Assembly: GCF_007830035.1 (NCBI RefSeq) | Contig: NZ_VLKN01000003.1 | Span: 310,001 to 374,000, forward strand | Source of the DNA: Luteimonas cucumeris | Lineage (GTDB): Bacteria > Pseudomonadota > Gammaproteobacteria > Xanthomonadales > Xanthomonadaceae | DNA length: 64,000 nt | Direction: 5' to 3' | Part shown: piece by piece, positions 32,901-41,008 of the stretch | Layout: each line of letters opens with the position of its first letter | Position numbering within the stretch: position 1 is the first letter of the stretch | The notes under the pieces: model-generated | What the model was told of the DNA's origin: nothing | The model's database searches: none | What the model saw: the letters and a program-made list of their open reading frames with translations, nothing else | Translations under genes and position numbers: made by a program

Positions 32901-34919
32901 GCGCGGATCAGGCTGGCGGTGCCGGATTTCAACGGCACGCTGCGCGTCTCTGCGCTGGCATGGTCGGACGAACGTTACGGCAATCGCGACAAGGAGCTGC
33001 TGGTACGCGCGCCGATCGTCGCCGAAGCCAGCATGCCGCGGGTGCTGGCGCCTGGCGACCGCAGCACGGTCACGCTGGACGTGCAGAATTTCACCGGCAA
33101 GCCCGGTGATTTCAAGGTGCGCGTCGATGCCGAAGGCCCGCTCTCGATCTCCGACAACGCACGCGCCACGAAACTGGCGGATGGTGACAAGACCACGCTC
33201 AGCTTTCCGCTGGCGGCCAGGGAGGGCTACAGCACGGCGAAGGTGCGCGTGCGCGTCGACGGCAATGGTTTCAAGGTCGATCGTCGCTACGACCTGCCGG
33301 TGCGCGCGGCATGGCCGGGCGTGTTGCGCACGCAGACGCGCGTGCTGGATCCGCTGGCGCCGGTTTCGCTGGGTACCGACCTCGCCGAGGGCCTGATGCC
33401 GGAATCGGTCAGTACACGCATCACCGTCAGCGCGCTGCCGCCAATCCCGTTCGCCAGTGTGCTCAAGGGGGCGCTGGAATATCCCTACGGTTGCGCCGAG
33501 CAGACCACCAGCAAGGGCTATGCCGCGCTGCTGCTGGATGAACCGACCGCGAAGATGCTTGGCGTCAAGGGGCTGGACGCGTCACAGCGCCGCGCGCGCA
33601 TGGAAGGTGCATTCGGGCGGCTGGCTTCTATGCAGACCGGCAATGGCCATTTCTCGATGTGGGGCAACGACGACTACGTCAACCAGGGCCTGACGCCCTA
33701 CATCGTCGAGTTCCTGCTGGATGCGCGCGACGCCGGCTTCGACGTCCCGGACGGCGTGCTGCAGAAGGCGCTGGCGCGGTTGAACGAGGATCTGCTTGGC
33801 GGCGGCGTACCGTTCTATGGTTACGACCATCGCGATCACCTCAAGTTCGCCTACCAGGCGCACGCCGGCTATGCGCTCGCGCGCGTCAACCGCGCGCCGC
33901 TGGGCACCTTGCGTGCGCTGTACGACAACGATCGCGACGAATCGCTGACCGGCCTGCCGCTGGTGCACCTGGGCCTGGCGTTGTCGCTGCAGGGCGACAG
34001 GAAGCGCGGTGAAAACGCGATCGCGCAGGGCTTCGCGCTGCACAGGGAGCGTCCGGAATACCTGGGCGATTACGGCACTGCGCTGCGCGACGAAGCACTG
34101 ATGATCGCGCTCACCCACGAGCGTGGCCTGAACAAGCCGGAATACGACGCGCGCGTCGTCGACCTTGGCCGCGAACTGGATGCGCGCCGCAAGGGAGAAT
34201 GGATGTACTTCAGTACCCAGGAACAGGTCGCCCTGGGCCGCGTCGGCAAGGCCCTGCTGGCAGCGCAGGGCAAACGGTTCAGCGGACGCCTGCAACTCGA
34301 CGACCTGTCCGAAGACATTGCCGACACGAAACTTTGGGGACGCGACTTCGACTACGCCACGCTCGGCCGTGGCGTGCGCTTCGTACCCGATGGCGAGCCG
34401 CCGCTGTACGTGAGCCTCGAAGCTGCCGGCATACCGCGTCGTGCACCTCAGCAGGACAACAGCGTGCTCGATGTCCAGCGCAGCTGGTACACGCCGGACG
34501 GCAAGCCGTGGAGCGGCGGCAAGCTGCGCGAAGGCGATGCGCTGATCGTGGCGGTCAGCATCGTAGCCAGCCGGGCGATGCCGGACGCGTTGCTCACCGA
34601 TCTGCTGCCGGCAGGCCTGGAACTGGAGAACTTCAACCTCGGCGACGCCAAACAATGGGCGGACGTGGTGGTCGATGGCATCGGGATCACCGACCGCGGC
34701 AGCGCCGCGGAAGTACGACACGAGGAGTATCGCGATGATCGCTATGTCGCCGCGCTCAAGCTCGAGCGCAATGCCAGGGCCCGCGTGTTCTACCTGGTGC
34801 GAGCGGTGACGCCCGGCACCTATACCGTGCCGCCGCCGCTGGTGGAGGACATGTACCGCCCTGATCTACGCGGTGTCGGCAAGTCTATTCCGGAGACGAT
34901 CACCGTGGTGCAGCCGTGA
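29994..34919 (+). CDS. Bacterial alpha-2-macroglobulin lipoprotein (YfhM-like)
   Basis: Periplasmic protease trap thought to protect the cell envelope. The 1641-residue protein starts with a lipoprotein signal (lipobox LVAC, Cys28), followed by repeated macroglobulin domains, a bait-like region and the thioester motif CAEQ at Cys1167-Gln1170 in YPYGCAEQTTSKGYAALL. Length is close to E. coli YfhM (1653). ATG 29994 is chosen because GGGGAAGGG lies directly upstream; ATG 29982 is an alternative. It is followed by pbpC, its classic partner, supporting a role alongside peptidoglycan repair. Confidence 0.93.
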   Translation: MRNRGVGTAGMAIRFLLVVLLVSGLVACKRGEHGQLPPPSGEAIKAQPDQVQGFALVSAYPDQHDGDLAIALEFSRPLVGTQSFDQLIAVTGANGAAVKGSWVLDKAGRILRFPYVEADKDYEVAIRAGLSAADGSRLDKELRQKVHAGPLDPVVGFASQGSVLPAKESRGLPVVSVNVGEVDVEFLKVADASLPKFFAEYQRGGRRGSWEMERDYDDNVPLSKLAKPVYVNRFVLGGKPNERVLTYLPVQDIAELQEPGLYFAVMKRSGQFQDQFETAYFTVSDIGLHTRAYKDKLFVHTASLASGAAVGGVELRILDGNGEPVLKGETDGNGNALLNYTLDSAHVLTATRGKDVSLLPFNQPALDLSEFAVAGREQAWFDVFAWSGRDLYRPGETVRLSALLRDQDGKPTKPQPLFLRLKQPDGKTFDERRIEPGAQGYFSYEKLIPSEAPTGRWQVEFRTDPDSKEAVQGMTLRIEEFLPERMKLDLDAPAILKPGQPLKLQATGAYLYGAPAAGNRFTARLAVAVEQHPLEKLPGYFFGDPTLELPKEAKDVIDTKLDAKGQLQQDLPLPEEVKPVSPVAVMVSGSVHETGGRTVTRTLERVLWPNDVLVGVRPLFDDKEGADANATARFELLRVDAVGTPHAGKGLKVTLVRERRDYHWNYGDEGGWDYDFTRRFENVETRTLDVGTTAARFDFPVEWGEYRVDVFDPATGLTMRYPFTAGWSWDDQNRGSDARPDKVKLALDKTHYRAGDKLKVTLTPPHAGKGLLLVESDRLLYVQEIDAKAGGAKAGSTFEIPVTEEWERHDVYVTALVFRGGSAPSKITPARAVGVAHVPMDRRARRVDVGLSIPQQMRPEQDLNATIAVPELAGKEAHVTVSAVDVGILNITRFPVPDANAHFFAQRRLGVDAYDLYGRVIESFEGGIARIRFGGDMALQPLSQARRPTARVQTVDLFSGPVKLDAKGVARIRLAVPDFNGTLRVSALAWSDERYGNRDKELLVRAPIVAEASMPRVLAPGDRSTVTLDVQNFTGKPGDFKVRVDAEGPLSISDNARATKLADGDKTTLSFPLAAREGYSTAKVRVRVDGNGFKVDRRYDLPVRAAWPGVLRTQTRVLDPLAPVSLGTDLAEGLMPESVSTRITVSALPPIPFASVLKGALEYPYGCAEQTTSKGYAALLLDEPTAKMLGVKGLDASQRRARMEGAFGRLASMQTGNGHFSMWGNDDYVNQGLTPYIVEFLLDARDAGFDVPDGVLQKALARLNEDLLGGGVPFYGYDHRDHLKFAYQAHAGYALARVNRAPLGTLRALYDNDRDESLTGLPLVHLGLALSLQGDRKRGENAIAQGFALHRERPEYLGDYGTALRDEALMIALTHERGLNKPEYDARVVDLGRELDARRKGEWMYFSTQEQVALGRVGKALLAAQGKRFSGRLQLDDLSEDIADTKLWGRDFDYATLGRGVRFVPDGEPPLYVSLEAAGIPRRAPQQDNSVLDVQRSWYTPDGKPWSGGKLREGDALIVAVSIVASRAMPDALLTDLLPAGLELENFNLGDAKQWADVVVDGIGITDRGSAAEVRHEEYRDDRYVAALKLERNARARVFYLVRAVTPGTYTVPPPLVEDMYRPDLRGVGKSIPETITVVQP

Positions 34920-34960
34920 TACGGAATGCTGCGAAGTTGCGAAGAAGAAACTTGAGGGCC

Positions 34961-35087
34961 GTCATCCCGGCGTAAGCCGGGATCCAGTACGACGAAGCAT
35001 TCCTTGCATACCTGGAAAACAACCAAGCGCGACCCGGATCCCGGCTTGACCAGCGAGTCGGCTGCTGAGAGCCGCCGGGATGACGGC
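34961..35087. repeat. REP-like repeat, family C, overlapping the pbpC 5' end
   Basis: GTCATCCCGGCGTAAGCCGG plus GATCCAG (34961-34987) is followed by GGATCCCGGCTTG (35037-35049) and CGCCGGGATGACGGC (35073-35087) in opposite orientation, forming an inverted pair. The right part lies inside the open frame of pbpC. Confidence 0.75.
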
Positions 35088-37448
35088 AAAAAACGTACTC
35101 GACGTTGGCTGCCATGGTTGCGGTGGAGCATCGTAGTGGTGCTCTCGACCCTTTTGCTGTTTGACCTGATCTTTCCCATCCCGCTACCGAAACAGCGCGA
35201 CACCAGTACGCTCGTAGTCGCCCGCGACGGCACGCCGCTGCGTGCATTCGCCGATCGCGAGGGCATCTGGCGCTATCCGGCTTCGCCGCGGACCGTGTCG
35301 CCGCTGTACCTGCAGGCATTGCTGAATTACGAGGACCGTCATTTCTGGCGTCACCCGGGCGTCAATCCCGTCGCGCTGATGCGCGCGGGCTGGCAGTGGG
35401 CACGCCATGGCCGCATCGTGTCCGGTGGTTCGACGTTGACCATGCAAGTGGCACGCATCCTCGACCCCGGCCTCAAACAGAAACGCTCGCGCACGCCCTG
35501 GGGCAAGCTCAGGCAGTTGCTGCGCGCACTGCAGCTGGAAGCGCACCTGTCCAAGCAGGAAATCCTGACGCTGTACCTCAACCGCGCGCCGTATGGCGGC
35601 ACCATCGAAGGCGTCGAAGCGGCGAGCTGGGCCTATCTCGGCAAGCCGGCTTCGCGGCTGTCGCGCGCCGAAGCTGCGTTGTTGACGGTGCTGCCGCAGG
35701 CGCCAAGTCGGCTGCGCCCGGATCGCGAGCCGGAAGCGGCGCGACGCGCGCGCGACAAGGTGCTGGCACGCATGGCCGCGCTGGGCATCTGGAGTCGCGC
35801 GCAAGTGGAGGATGCGGCGATCGAACCGGTCGTGGCGCGTTCGCTGCAGCCGCCGATGCTGGCCGCGTTGCTTGCCGAACGCCTGCGCCACGATCAGCCG
35901 CGTGGCGAACGCATCGCCTCCAGCATCGATCCGCAGCTGCAGCGTACGCTGGAAGAACGCGTCGCCGCCTATTTTTCGCAGCTGCCCGAGCGGACTTCGG
36001 CCGCGCTGCTGGTCATCGACAACGCGTCGCTGGAAGCTCGCGCCTACGTCGGCTCGGTGATCTATGGCGACAAGGCACGGCTGGGCCACGTCGACATGGT
36101 GCAGGCCTGGCGTTCGCCGGGCTCCACGCTCAAGCCGTTCCTGTATGGATTGGCGCTGGACGATGGCCTGATCCATTCCGAGAGCCTGCTGGTCGACGCG
36201 CCACAGGCCTTCGGTGATTACCGGCCGACCAATTTCGATACGGAGTTCAATGGACCGATCGGTGCAGCGGAAGCGTTGCGGCTGTCGTTGAACGTTCCGG
36301 CCGTCGACCTGCTGGATCGCGTCGGGCCTTCGCGCTTCGCCGCGCGCCTGGCCAACGCCGGCATCGAATTGAAGTTTCCGCGCGGCGCCAAACCCAATCT
36401 TGCGTTGATCCTGGGCGGCACCGGCGTACGCTTGGAAGACCTGGTCGGCGCGTTCGCGGCCTTGAACCGGGACGGCGTCGCCGGTCGCGTGCGTTATGCC
36501 GCCGACGATGCGCATGTCGAGCGTCGCCTGCTGTCACCCGGCGCGGCGTGGATCGTGCGCGAAATCCTGGAGGCCAATCCGCGCCCCGGGCAACGCGCTG
36601 ACACCTTCGATCCGGGTTTGCGGTCCAAGGTGGCCTGGAAGACCGGTACCAGTTACGGCTTCCGCGATGCCTGGGCTGTCGGCGGTACGCGCCGCCATAC
36701 CGTCGGCGTGTGGGTCGGGCGGCCGGATGGCACGCCCATGCCGGGGCAGTACGGCGCGGTGACGGCGTTGCCGTTGCTGTTCGAGGTCGTCGACAGCCTG
36801 CCGCGCATGCGTGGCGACGCCGTGCCGCGTCCTGCGCCGGCGAGCGTGGCCGAAGTGGATATCTGCTGGCCGCTGGGCCTGGCCGCCGATGCACAGCCGG
36901 CAGCGGCCTGTCATCGCAGGATGAAGGCATGGTCGCTCGATGGCGTATTGCCGCCGACGTTCGCCGAACGCGGCACGCGTCTATGGAGTGCAGGCTTGCA
37001 ACGGTTCCGCGTCGATGCCGTCAGCGGCCGACGCCTGTCCGCGGAATGTTCGCAACCACATTCGTCGCGCGAGGCCGAGATCGCGCGCTGGCCGACCCTG
37101 GCGTCGCCGTGGCTGTCCGCCGCGACGCGCAGGCTTTCCAGTCTGCCGCCACTGTCGCCCGATTGCGTGGCCGACGGCCGTGATGCGGCCGAGGTGCTGC
37201 ACATCGAGGGCATCAACGACGCCGCCACCCTGGCGCGCGCGCCAAACAGCAACAAACCGCTACGCCTGCAGGTGCACGCACTCGGCACCGACGCACGCGT
37301 GCAATGGCTGCTGGATGGGCGCTGGATAGGAGAAACGAAAGGAGCGCAGCAACTCACGCACGACTACGACAGCGCGGGAGAGCACACGTTGACGGCGCTG
37401 GCCGGCAGCGGCGCGTGGGAGCGCATCCGCTTCCGGGTGTTGCATTGA
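35004..37448 (+). CDS. pbpC: Penicillin-binding protein 1C
   Basis: Bifunctional peptidoglycan glycosyltransferase and transpeptidase-like protein. Up to 814 residues: a basic N-terminus, a membrane anchor (about 39-59), GT51 transglycosylase (LLNYEDRHFWRHPGV, GGSTLTMQVAR, RAPYGGTIEG), transpeptidase with Ser374-Thr-Leu-Lys377 in SPGSTLKP and KTGTSYGF, then the C-terminal biPBP domain (about 730-814). The start is uncertain: TTG 35004 lies in the repeat-rich leader, and TTG 35118 just before the anchor is an alternative. It pairs with the upstream alpha-2-macroglobulin gene, as in E. coli. Confidence 0.92.
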   Translation: MHTWKTTKRDPDPGLTSESAAESRRDDGKKRTRRWLPWLRWSIVVVLSTLLLFDLIFPIPLPKQRDTSTLVVARDGTPLRAFADREGIWRYPASPRTVSPLYLQALLNYEDRHFWRHPGVNPVALMRAGWQWARHGRIVSGGSTLTMQVARILDPGLKQKRSRTPWGKLRQLLRALQLEAHLSKQEILTLYLNRAPYGGTIEGVEAASWAYLGKPASRLSRAEAALLTVLPQAPSRLRPDREPEAARRARDKVLARMAALGIWSRAQVEDAAIEPVVARSLQPPMLAALLAERLRHDQPRGERIASSIDPQLQRTLEERVAAYFSQLPERTSAALLVIDNASLEARAYVGSVIYGDKARLGHVDMVQAWRSPGSTLKPFLYGLALDDGLIHSESLLVDAPQAFGDYRPTNFDTEFNGPIGAAEALRLSLNVPAVDLLDRVGPSRFAARLANAGIELKFPRGAKPNLALILGGTGVRLEDLVGAFAALNRDGVAGRVRYAADDAHVERRLLSPGAAWIVREILEANPRPGQRADTFDPGLRSKVAWKTGTSYGFRDAWAVGGTRRHTVGVWVGRPDGTPMPGQYGAVTALPLLFEVVDSLPRMRGDAVPRPAPASVAEVDICWPLGLAADAQPAAACHRRMKAWSLDGVLPPTFAERGTRLWSAGLQRFRVDAVSGRRLSAECSQPHSSREAEIARWPTLASPWLSAATRRLSSLPPLSPDCVADGRDAAEVLHIEGINDAATLARAPNSNKPLRLQVHALGTDARVQWLLDGRWIGETKGAQQLTHDYDSAGEHTLTALAGSGAWERIRFRVLH

Positions 37449-37523
37449 CGACCTCGTGGAGCGAAACGGCTCCGCTCCGGTGAGGACGCACTTCCGGTCC
37501 GGCGCCGTAGCTGGTCGAACCAC

Positions 37524-38003
37524 CTACGCCAGTTGCGAAAGCACGTGCTCGGCCGATGACACGCGGAACTCGCCCGGGGCCTCGATATCGAGCAACTTCA
37601 CCACGCCGTCCTCGGCGTAGAGCGCGAAGCGTTTGGCGCGCGTGCCCATGCCGTAGGCGCTGGCATCCATTTCCAGGCCCAAGGCGCGGATGAATTCGCC
37701 GTTGCCATCGGCAAGCATCTTCAGGCCTTCAGGCACGTGCTGGCTTTGTCCCCAGGCCTGCATCACGAACGGATCGTTGACCGCCAGGCAGGCCACTTCG
37801 ATGCCCTTGTCGCGGAACTCGTCGAAATGCTCGACGAAACCGGGCAGGTGCCGCTCCGAGCAGGTCGGGGTGAAAGCTCCCGGCACCGCAAACAGCACGA
37901 CCTTCTTGCCGGCGAACAGGGTCGGCGTGTCGATCATCTCGACGCCCCCGCGGATCCATTGCAGCTTGGCTTCGGGCAGGCGGTCGCCGACTTTGATGGT
38001 CAT
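37524..38003 (-). CDS. Peroxiredoxin, Prx5 type
   Basis: Thiol peroxidase that reduces H2O2 and organic hydroperoxides. The 159-residue protein has the peroxidatic Cys48 in PGAFTPTCSERHLPGF; Cys72 in VACLAVNDPF is the only other cysteine and a possible partner. There is no export signal, so it is cytoplasmic. ATG 38003 gives MTIKVGDRLPEAKL, the usual Prx5 N-terminus. It converges with pbpC and is divergent from cbpA. Confidence 0.92.
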   Translation of the reverse strand: MTIKVGDRLPEAKLQWIRGGVEMIDTPTLFAGKKVVLFAVPGAFTPTCSERHLPGFVEHFDEFRDKGIEVACLAVNDPFVMQAWGQSQHVPEGLKMLADGNGEFIRALGLEMDASAYGMGTRAKRFALYAEDGVVKLLDIEAPGEFRVSSAEHVLSQLA

Positions 38004-38225
38004 GGGGTTGCTCCGATGGGATGGCGCGAGTCTAACGGCCTTCCGCTAAGGTCGCGTCAACGGGACTTGAATTCTCTCGTTGGCAACCAGAATTCAGGCG
38101 CGCAATTCCTGCGTCCATCGCCACGAAAGGTACCGCCGGGCGACAACGTACTGTGGTCGCATGGGCCGGAGGTGGTCTAATCTCGCCTGCGGCAGCATGC
38201 CGTGGGCGTAGACGGTGGAGCCGAT

Positions 38226-39122
38226 ATGCAGTTCAAGGATTACTACCAGATTCTCGGCGTCGAACCGAGCGCGGGCGAGGCGGAGCTCAAGACCGCTTAC
38301 CGCCGGCTGGCGCGCAAGTACCATCCAGACGTCAGCAAGGAAGCCGGCGCCGAGGAGAAGTTCAAGGCCGTCAACGAGGCCTACGAAGCGTTGCGCGATC
38401 CACAGAAACGCGCTGCCTACGACCAGCTGCGCACGCGTGGGTATCGGCCCGGCGATGAAGTGCAGCCTCCGCCCGGCGGTTTCGGGCACGGTGCCGGCGA
38501 GTACGATTTCGACGAGGTCTTCGCGGGCGGAGGCGCTGGTGGTGGCTTCAGCGATTTCTTCGAAAGCCTGTTCGGCCGCGCACGCGGTGGTGGTTTCGGC
38601 CAGCAGACGCCCGGGCGCGGTCCGCAACCGCAGGGCCCGACGCGCGCCAAACTAGCTGTGCCACTGGAGGCGGTCCATGACGGCTCCAGCATCCGCATCG
38701 GCTTCAACGGCAAGTCGCTGGATGTGCGCATTCCCAAGGGCATACGACCCGGCCAGTTGATCCGTCTGGCGGGGCAGGGCGCGCATGGCGACCTGCTGCT
38801 GGAGATCGAGTATGCCGCGCATCCGCAGTTCGAAGTGGATGGCCGCAACATCATCCATGTGCTGGCGGTGGCGCCCTGGGAAGCGGCGCTGGGCGCGACG
38901 GTCAGCGTGCCGACGCTTGGCGGTCCGGTCGACCTGAAGATTCCCGCCGATTCGGAAGCCGGTCGCAAGCTGCGACTGCGCGGCCGCGGGTTGCCAGGCA
39001 CGCCGCCGGGCGACCAGATCGTGGAACTGGAAGTGCTGGCGCCGCGCGCCAACAACGAAGCCGAGCGTGCGGCCTACGAGAACATGAAGGCAGTGTTCGG
39101 GGACGACTGGCGGCGGGCCTAG
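38226..39122 (+). CDS. cbpA: DnaJ-like co-chaperone CbpA
   Basis: Hsp40-type protein. The 298 residues comprise an N-terminal J domain with His33-Pro34-Asp35 (KYHPDVSKE), a Gly/Phe-rich linker (about 75-135) and two C-terminal substrate-binding domains; the zinc-finger of DnaJ is absent, which makes it the CbpA/DjlB-like type. It should stimulate DnaK ATPase and present substrates; CbpA can also bind curved DNA in E. coli. ATG 38226 has GGAG 5 nt upstream. It converges with the pilH-like gene. Confidence 0.9.
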   Translation: MQFKDYYQILGVEPSAGEAELKTAYRRLARKYHPDVSKEAGAEEKFKAVNEAYEALRDPQKRAAYDQLRTRGYRPGDEVQPPPGGFGHGAGEYDFDEVFAGGGAGGGFSDFFESLFGRARGGGFGQQTPGRGPQPQGPTRAKLAVPLEAVHDGSSIRIGFNGKSLDVRIPKGIRPGQLIRLAGQGAHGDLLLEIEYAAHPQFEVDGRNIIHVLAVAPWEAALGATVSVPTLGGPVDLKIPADSEAGRKLRLRGRGLPGTPPGDQIVELEVLAPRANNEAERAAYENMKAVFGDDWRRA

Positions 39123-39144
39123 TCGATGTGCGTCCGAATGGGGC

Positions 39145-39525
39145 TCATGCGGCTTCCGGCGCCCCGCCGAGCAACTGGCCGATGATTTCGGCCAGTTCCG
39201 ATTCGCTGAAAGGCTTGGTGATATAGGCTTTCGCGCCCTGACGCATGCCCCAGACGCGATCGGTGTCCTGGTCCTTGGTCGTCACCAGTACGACCGGGAT
39301 GTGCTGGGTCGCAGGATCGCGATGGATCGAGCGCGTTGCCTGGAAACCATTGAGGTTGGGCATCACCACGTCCATCAGGATCAGGTCGGGCAATTCGCGC
39401 CGGGCAGTATCCACGCCGGCCGCGCCATCTTCCGCAGTCAGGGCTTCATGGCCGAGTTTTTCGACGATGCGACGGATGCCCATCAGCTGCGACGGCGAAT
39501 CGTCGACGATCAGGATGCGCGCCAT
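39145..39525 (-). CDS. pilH: PilH-like single-domain response regulator
   Basis: The 126-residue CheY-like receiver has acidic Asp8/Asp9, phosphoacceptor Asp52 in LILMDVVMP, Thr82/Thr83 and Lys104 in YITKPF. The N-terminus MARILIVDDSPSQ, NGFQATR and VTTKDQDTDRVWG closely follow Pseudomonas PilH, the type IV pilus (Chp) regulator that counteracts PilG. No pil or chp genes are adjacent, so it is an orphan here; another CheY-like role cannot be excluded. Confidence 0.8.
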   Translation of the reverse strand: MARILIVDDSPSQLMGIRRIVEKLGHEALTAEDGAAGVDTARRELPDLILMDVVMPNLNGFQATRSIHRDPATQHIPVVLVTTKDQDTDRVWGMRQGAKAYITKPFSESELAEIIGQLLGGAPEAA

Positions 39526-39591
39526 GTCCCTTCCCCTGTCAATGCGACCGATTGTAGCGCGCCGCCGGCGTCGGCCAATGCCCGCGGGTGC

Positions 39592-40584
39592 TCAGAGTGT
39601 GACCAGTGTCCGCCCGTGCGAGCCACCCGCCAGCATGTTGGCGAAGACCTCGGGTAGCTGCTGCAGCGTCGCTTCGCGGGTGCAGATCGTGTCCAGGTGT
39701 GCCGGTTTCCAGTCCGTCGCCAGCCTGCGCCAGACTTCGTCGCGGATATCGCGTGCGGTACCGGCCGAAGCCACCCCGAGCAGCGACACGCCACGGATGA
39801 TGAAGGGCATCACCGTCGTCGGAAGATCGTGCGATGCCGCCAGTCCGGCACTGGCGACGTTGCCATAGGGCGCGGTCTGCGCCAGCAGGCTGGCGAGCAT
39901 GGTGCCGCCGACATTGTCCAGACCGCCACCGAAGCGCGTCGATTCCATCGGCCGCGTGGTGGACAGCGCATCGCGCCCAAGCACTGCATGCGCGCCGATC
40001 GATTGCAGCCAGGCGACCTGGTCCGCCTTGCCGCTGACCGCGTGGACTTCATAACCGGCACGACTGAAGATGTCGACCGCCAGCGAGCCGACGCCGCCTG
40101 TGGCACCGGTGACGGCCAGTGGCCCGAGCTCCGGCGTCTGCCGGTTCTCGCCCATGCGCAACAGCGCCAGCGCGGCGGTGAAACCCGCGGTGCCGAGGAT
40201 CATGCTCTCGCGCAGGCTGAGTCCGCGCGGCAGCGGAATCGCCCACTGCGATTCGATGCGCGCATATTCCGAGTAACCGCCATCGCGCGTCTCGCTGAGC
40301 CCACAACCGGTGACGAGAACCGCATCGCCTTCCTTGAACTTCGGATCGGTCGACGAGACCACGTGGCCGGCGACATCGATGCCGCCGACCAGCGGAAACC
40401 TGCGCAGGATCTTCCCTTGGCCCGTACCGGCCAGCGCATCCTTGAAATTGACCGAGGAGTACGCGGTCTTGACGACGATTTCGCCGGGGGCGAGGTCGGC
40501 GAGCGCGACGGCTTCGATACCGCTGCGATAGCCAGCGGTGTCGTTATGGATGCGGAATGCGTTGAAAGCGCGGGGGGCGGTCAT
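39592..40584 (-). CDS. acuI: MDR-family NADPH oxidoreductase, AcuI/YhdH type (acrylyl-CoA reductase)
   Basis: Medium-chain dehydrogenase/reductase; AcuI proteins reduce acryloyl-CoA to propionyl-CoA with NADPH. The 330-residue protein has SSVNFKDALAGTGQGKI, the cofactor motif VTGATGGVGSLAVD and GGGLDNVGG. There are no zinc-binding catalytic residues, as in the family. ATG 40584 is used; the frame runs on to 40668, but that part (SGLRRNDE) translates a repeat. The physiological substrate in this organism is not shown by context. Confidence 0.88.
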   Translation of the reverse strand: MTAPRAFNAFRIHNDTAGYRSGIEAVALADLAPGEIVVKTAYSSVNFKDALAGTGQGKILRRFPLVGGIDVAGHVVSSTDPKFKEGDAVLVTGCGLSETRDGGYSEYARIESQWAIPLPRGLSLRESMILGTAGFTAALALLRMGENRQTPELGPLAVTGATGGVGSLAVDIFSRAGYEVHAVSGKADQVAWLQSIGAHAVLGRDALSTTRPMESTRFGGGLDNVGGTMLASLLAQTAPYGNVASAGLAASHDLPTTVMPFIIRGVSLLGVASAGTARDIRDEVWRRLATDWKPAHLDTICTREATLQQLPEVFANMLAGGSHGRTLVTL

Positions 40585-40593
40585 ATTTTGCTC

Positions 40594-40620
40594 GTCATTC
40601 CGGCGTAAGCCGGAATCCAG
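40594..40620. repeat. REP-like repeat, family C (single copy)
   Basis: GTCATTCCGGCGTAAGCCGG then AATCCAG, immediately upstream of acuI; read on the minus strand it continues the acuI frame. Confidence 0.75.
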
Positions 40621-40636
40621 TGCTCTAGCCATGACT

Positions 40637-40929
40637 CTAATGGTCGATGATATTCGTGTACAGGTCACGCCACTCAGGATTCGTTTCCTCGATCAGTTCG
40701 AGTTTCCACTTTCTCTTCCATTCCTTGATGGCCTTTTCGCGATCGATGGCCGAATACATGGTTGGGTGCACTTCGTACCAGACAAGATCATGGGCACGAT
40801 ACTTCTTGGTGAAGCCTTCGACCACATCATTACGATGTTCGTAGATACGTTTGACCGGGTCGGAGGTCACTCCGGCGTAAAGGTTCCATTCCGATGGCTG
40901 GCCATGATGTAGACGCACGGTTGTTTCAT
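40637..40929 (-). pseudogene. Frameshifted GIY-YIG nuclease-like gene
   Basis: A strong GGAGGAG (40942-40936) precedes ATG 40929, which encodes MKQPCVYIMASHRNGT and then runs into TGA at 40869-40867. In the adjacent frame the rest of the domain continues without a gap: LYAGVTSDPVKRIYEH...EGFTKKY...YSAIDREKAIKEWKRKWKLELIEETNPEWRDLY to 40637. The two halves of the GIY-YIG motif (VYI and LYAGV) are thus in different frames, consistent with loss of one base near 40880-40886. The intact family is ~90-100 aa and often scattered in proteobacterial genomes. It may be a true pseudogene or a sequencing error. Confidence 0.85.
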
Positions 40930-40948
40930 TGCAGACTCCTCCATGAGT

Positions 40949-40975
40949 CTGGATCCCGGCGTTCGCCGGGATGAC
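40949..40975. repeat. REP-like repeat, family C (single copy)
   Basis: CTGGATCCCGGCGTTCGCCG followed by GGATGAC, opposite in orientation to the copy at 40594-40620; the two bracket the GIY-YIG pseudogene. Confidence 0.75.
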
Positions 40976-41008
40976 GTCTTGGACGACGGTCACTTGATGT
41001 GCGTCGCG

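Noticed and set aside
37459-37474. GGAGC/GCTCC hairpin after pbpC as a terminator
   Set aside because: Five-bp stem without a T-run; too weak to call.
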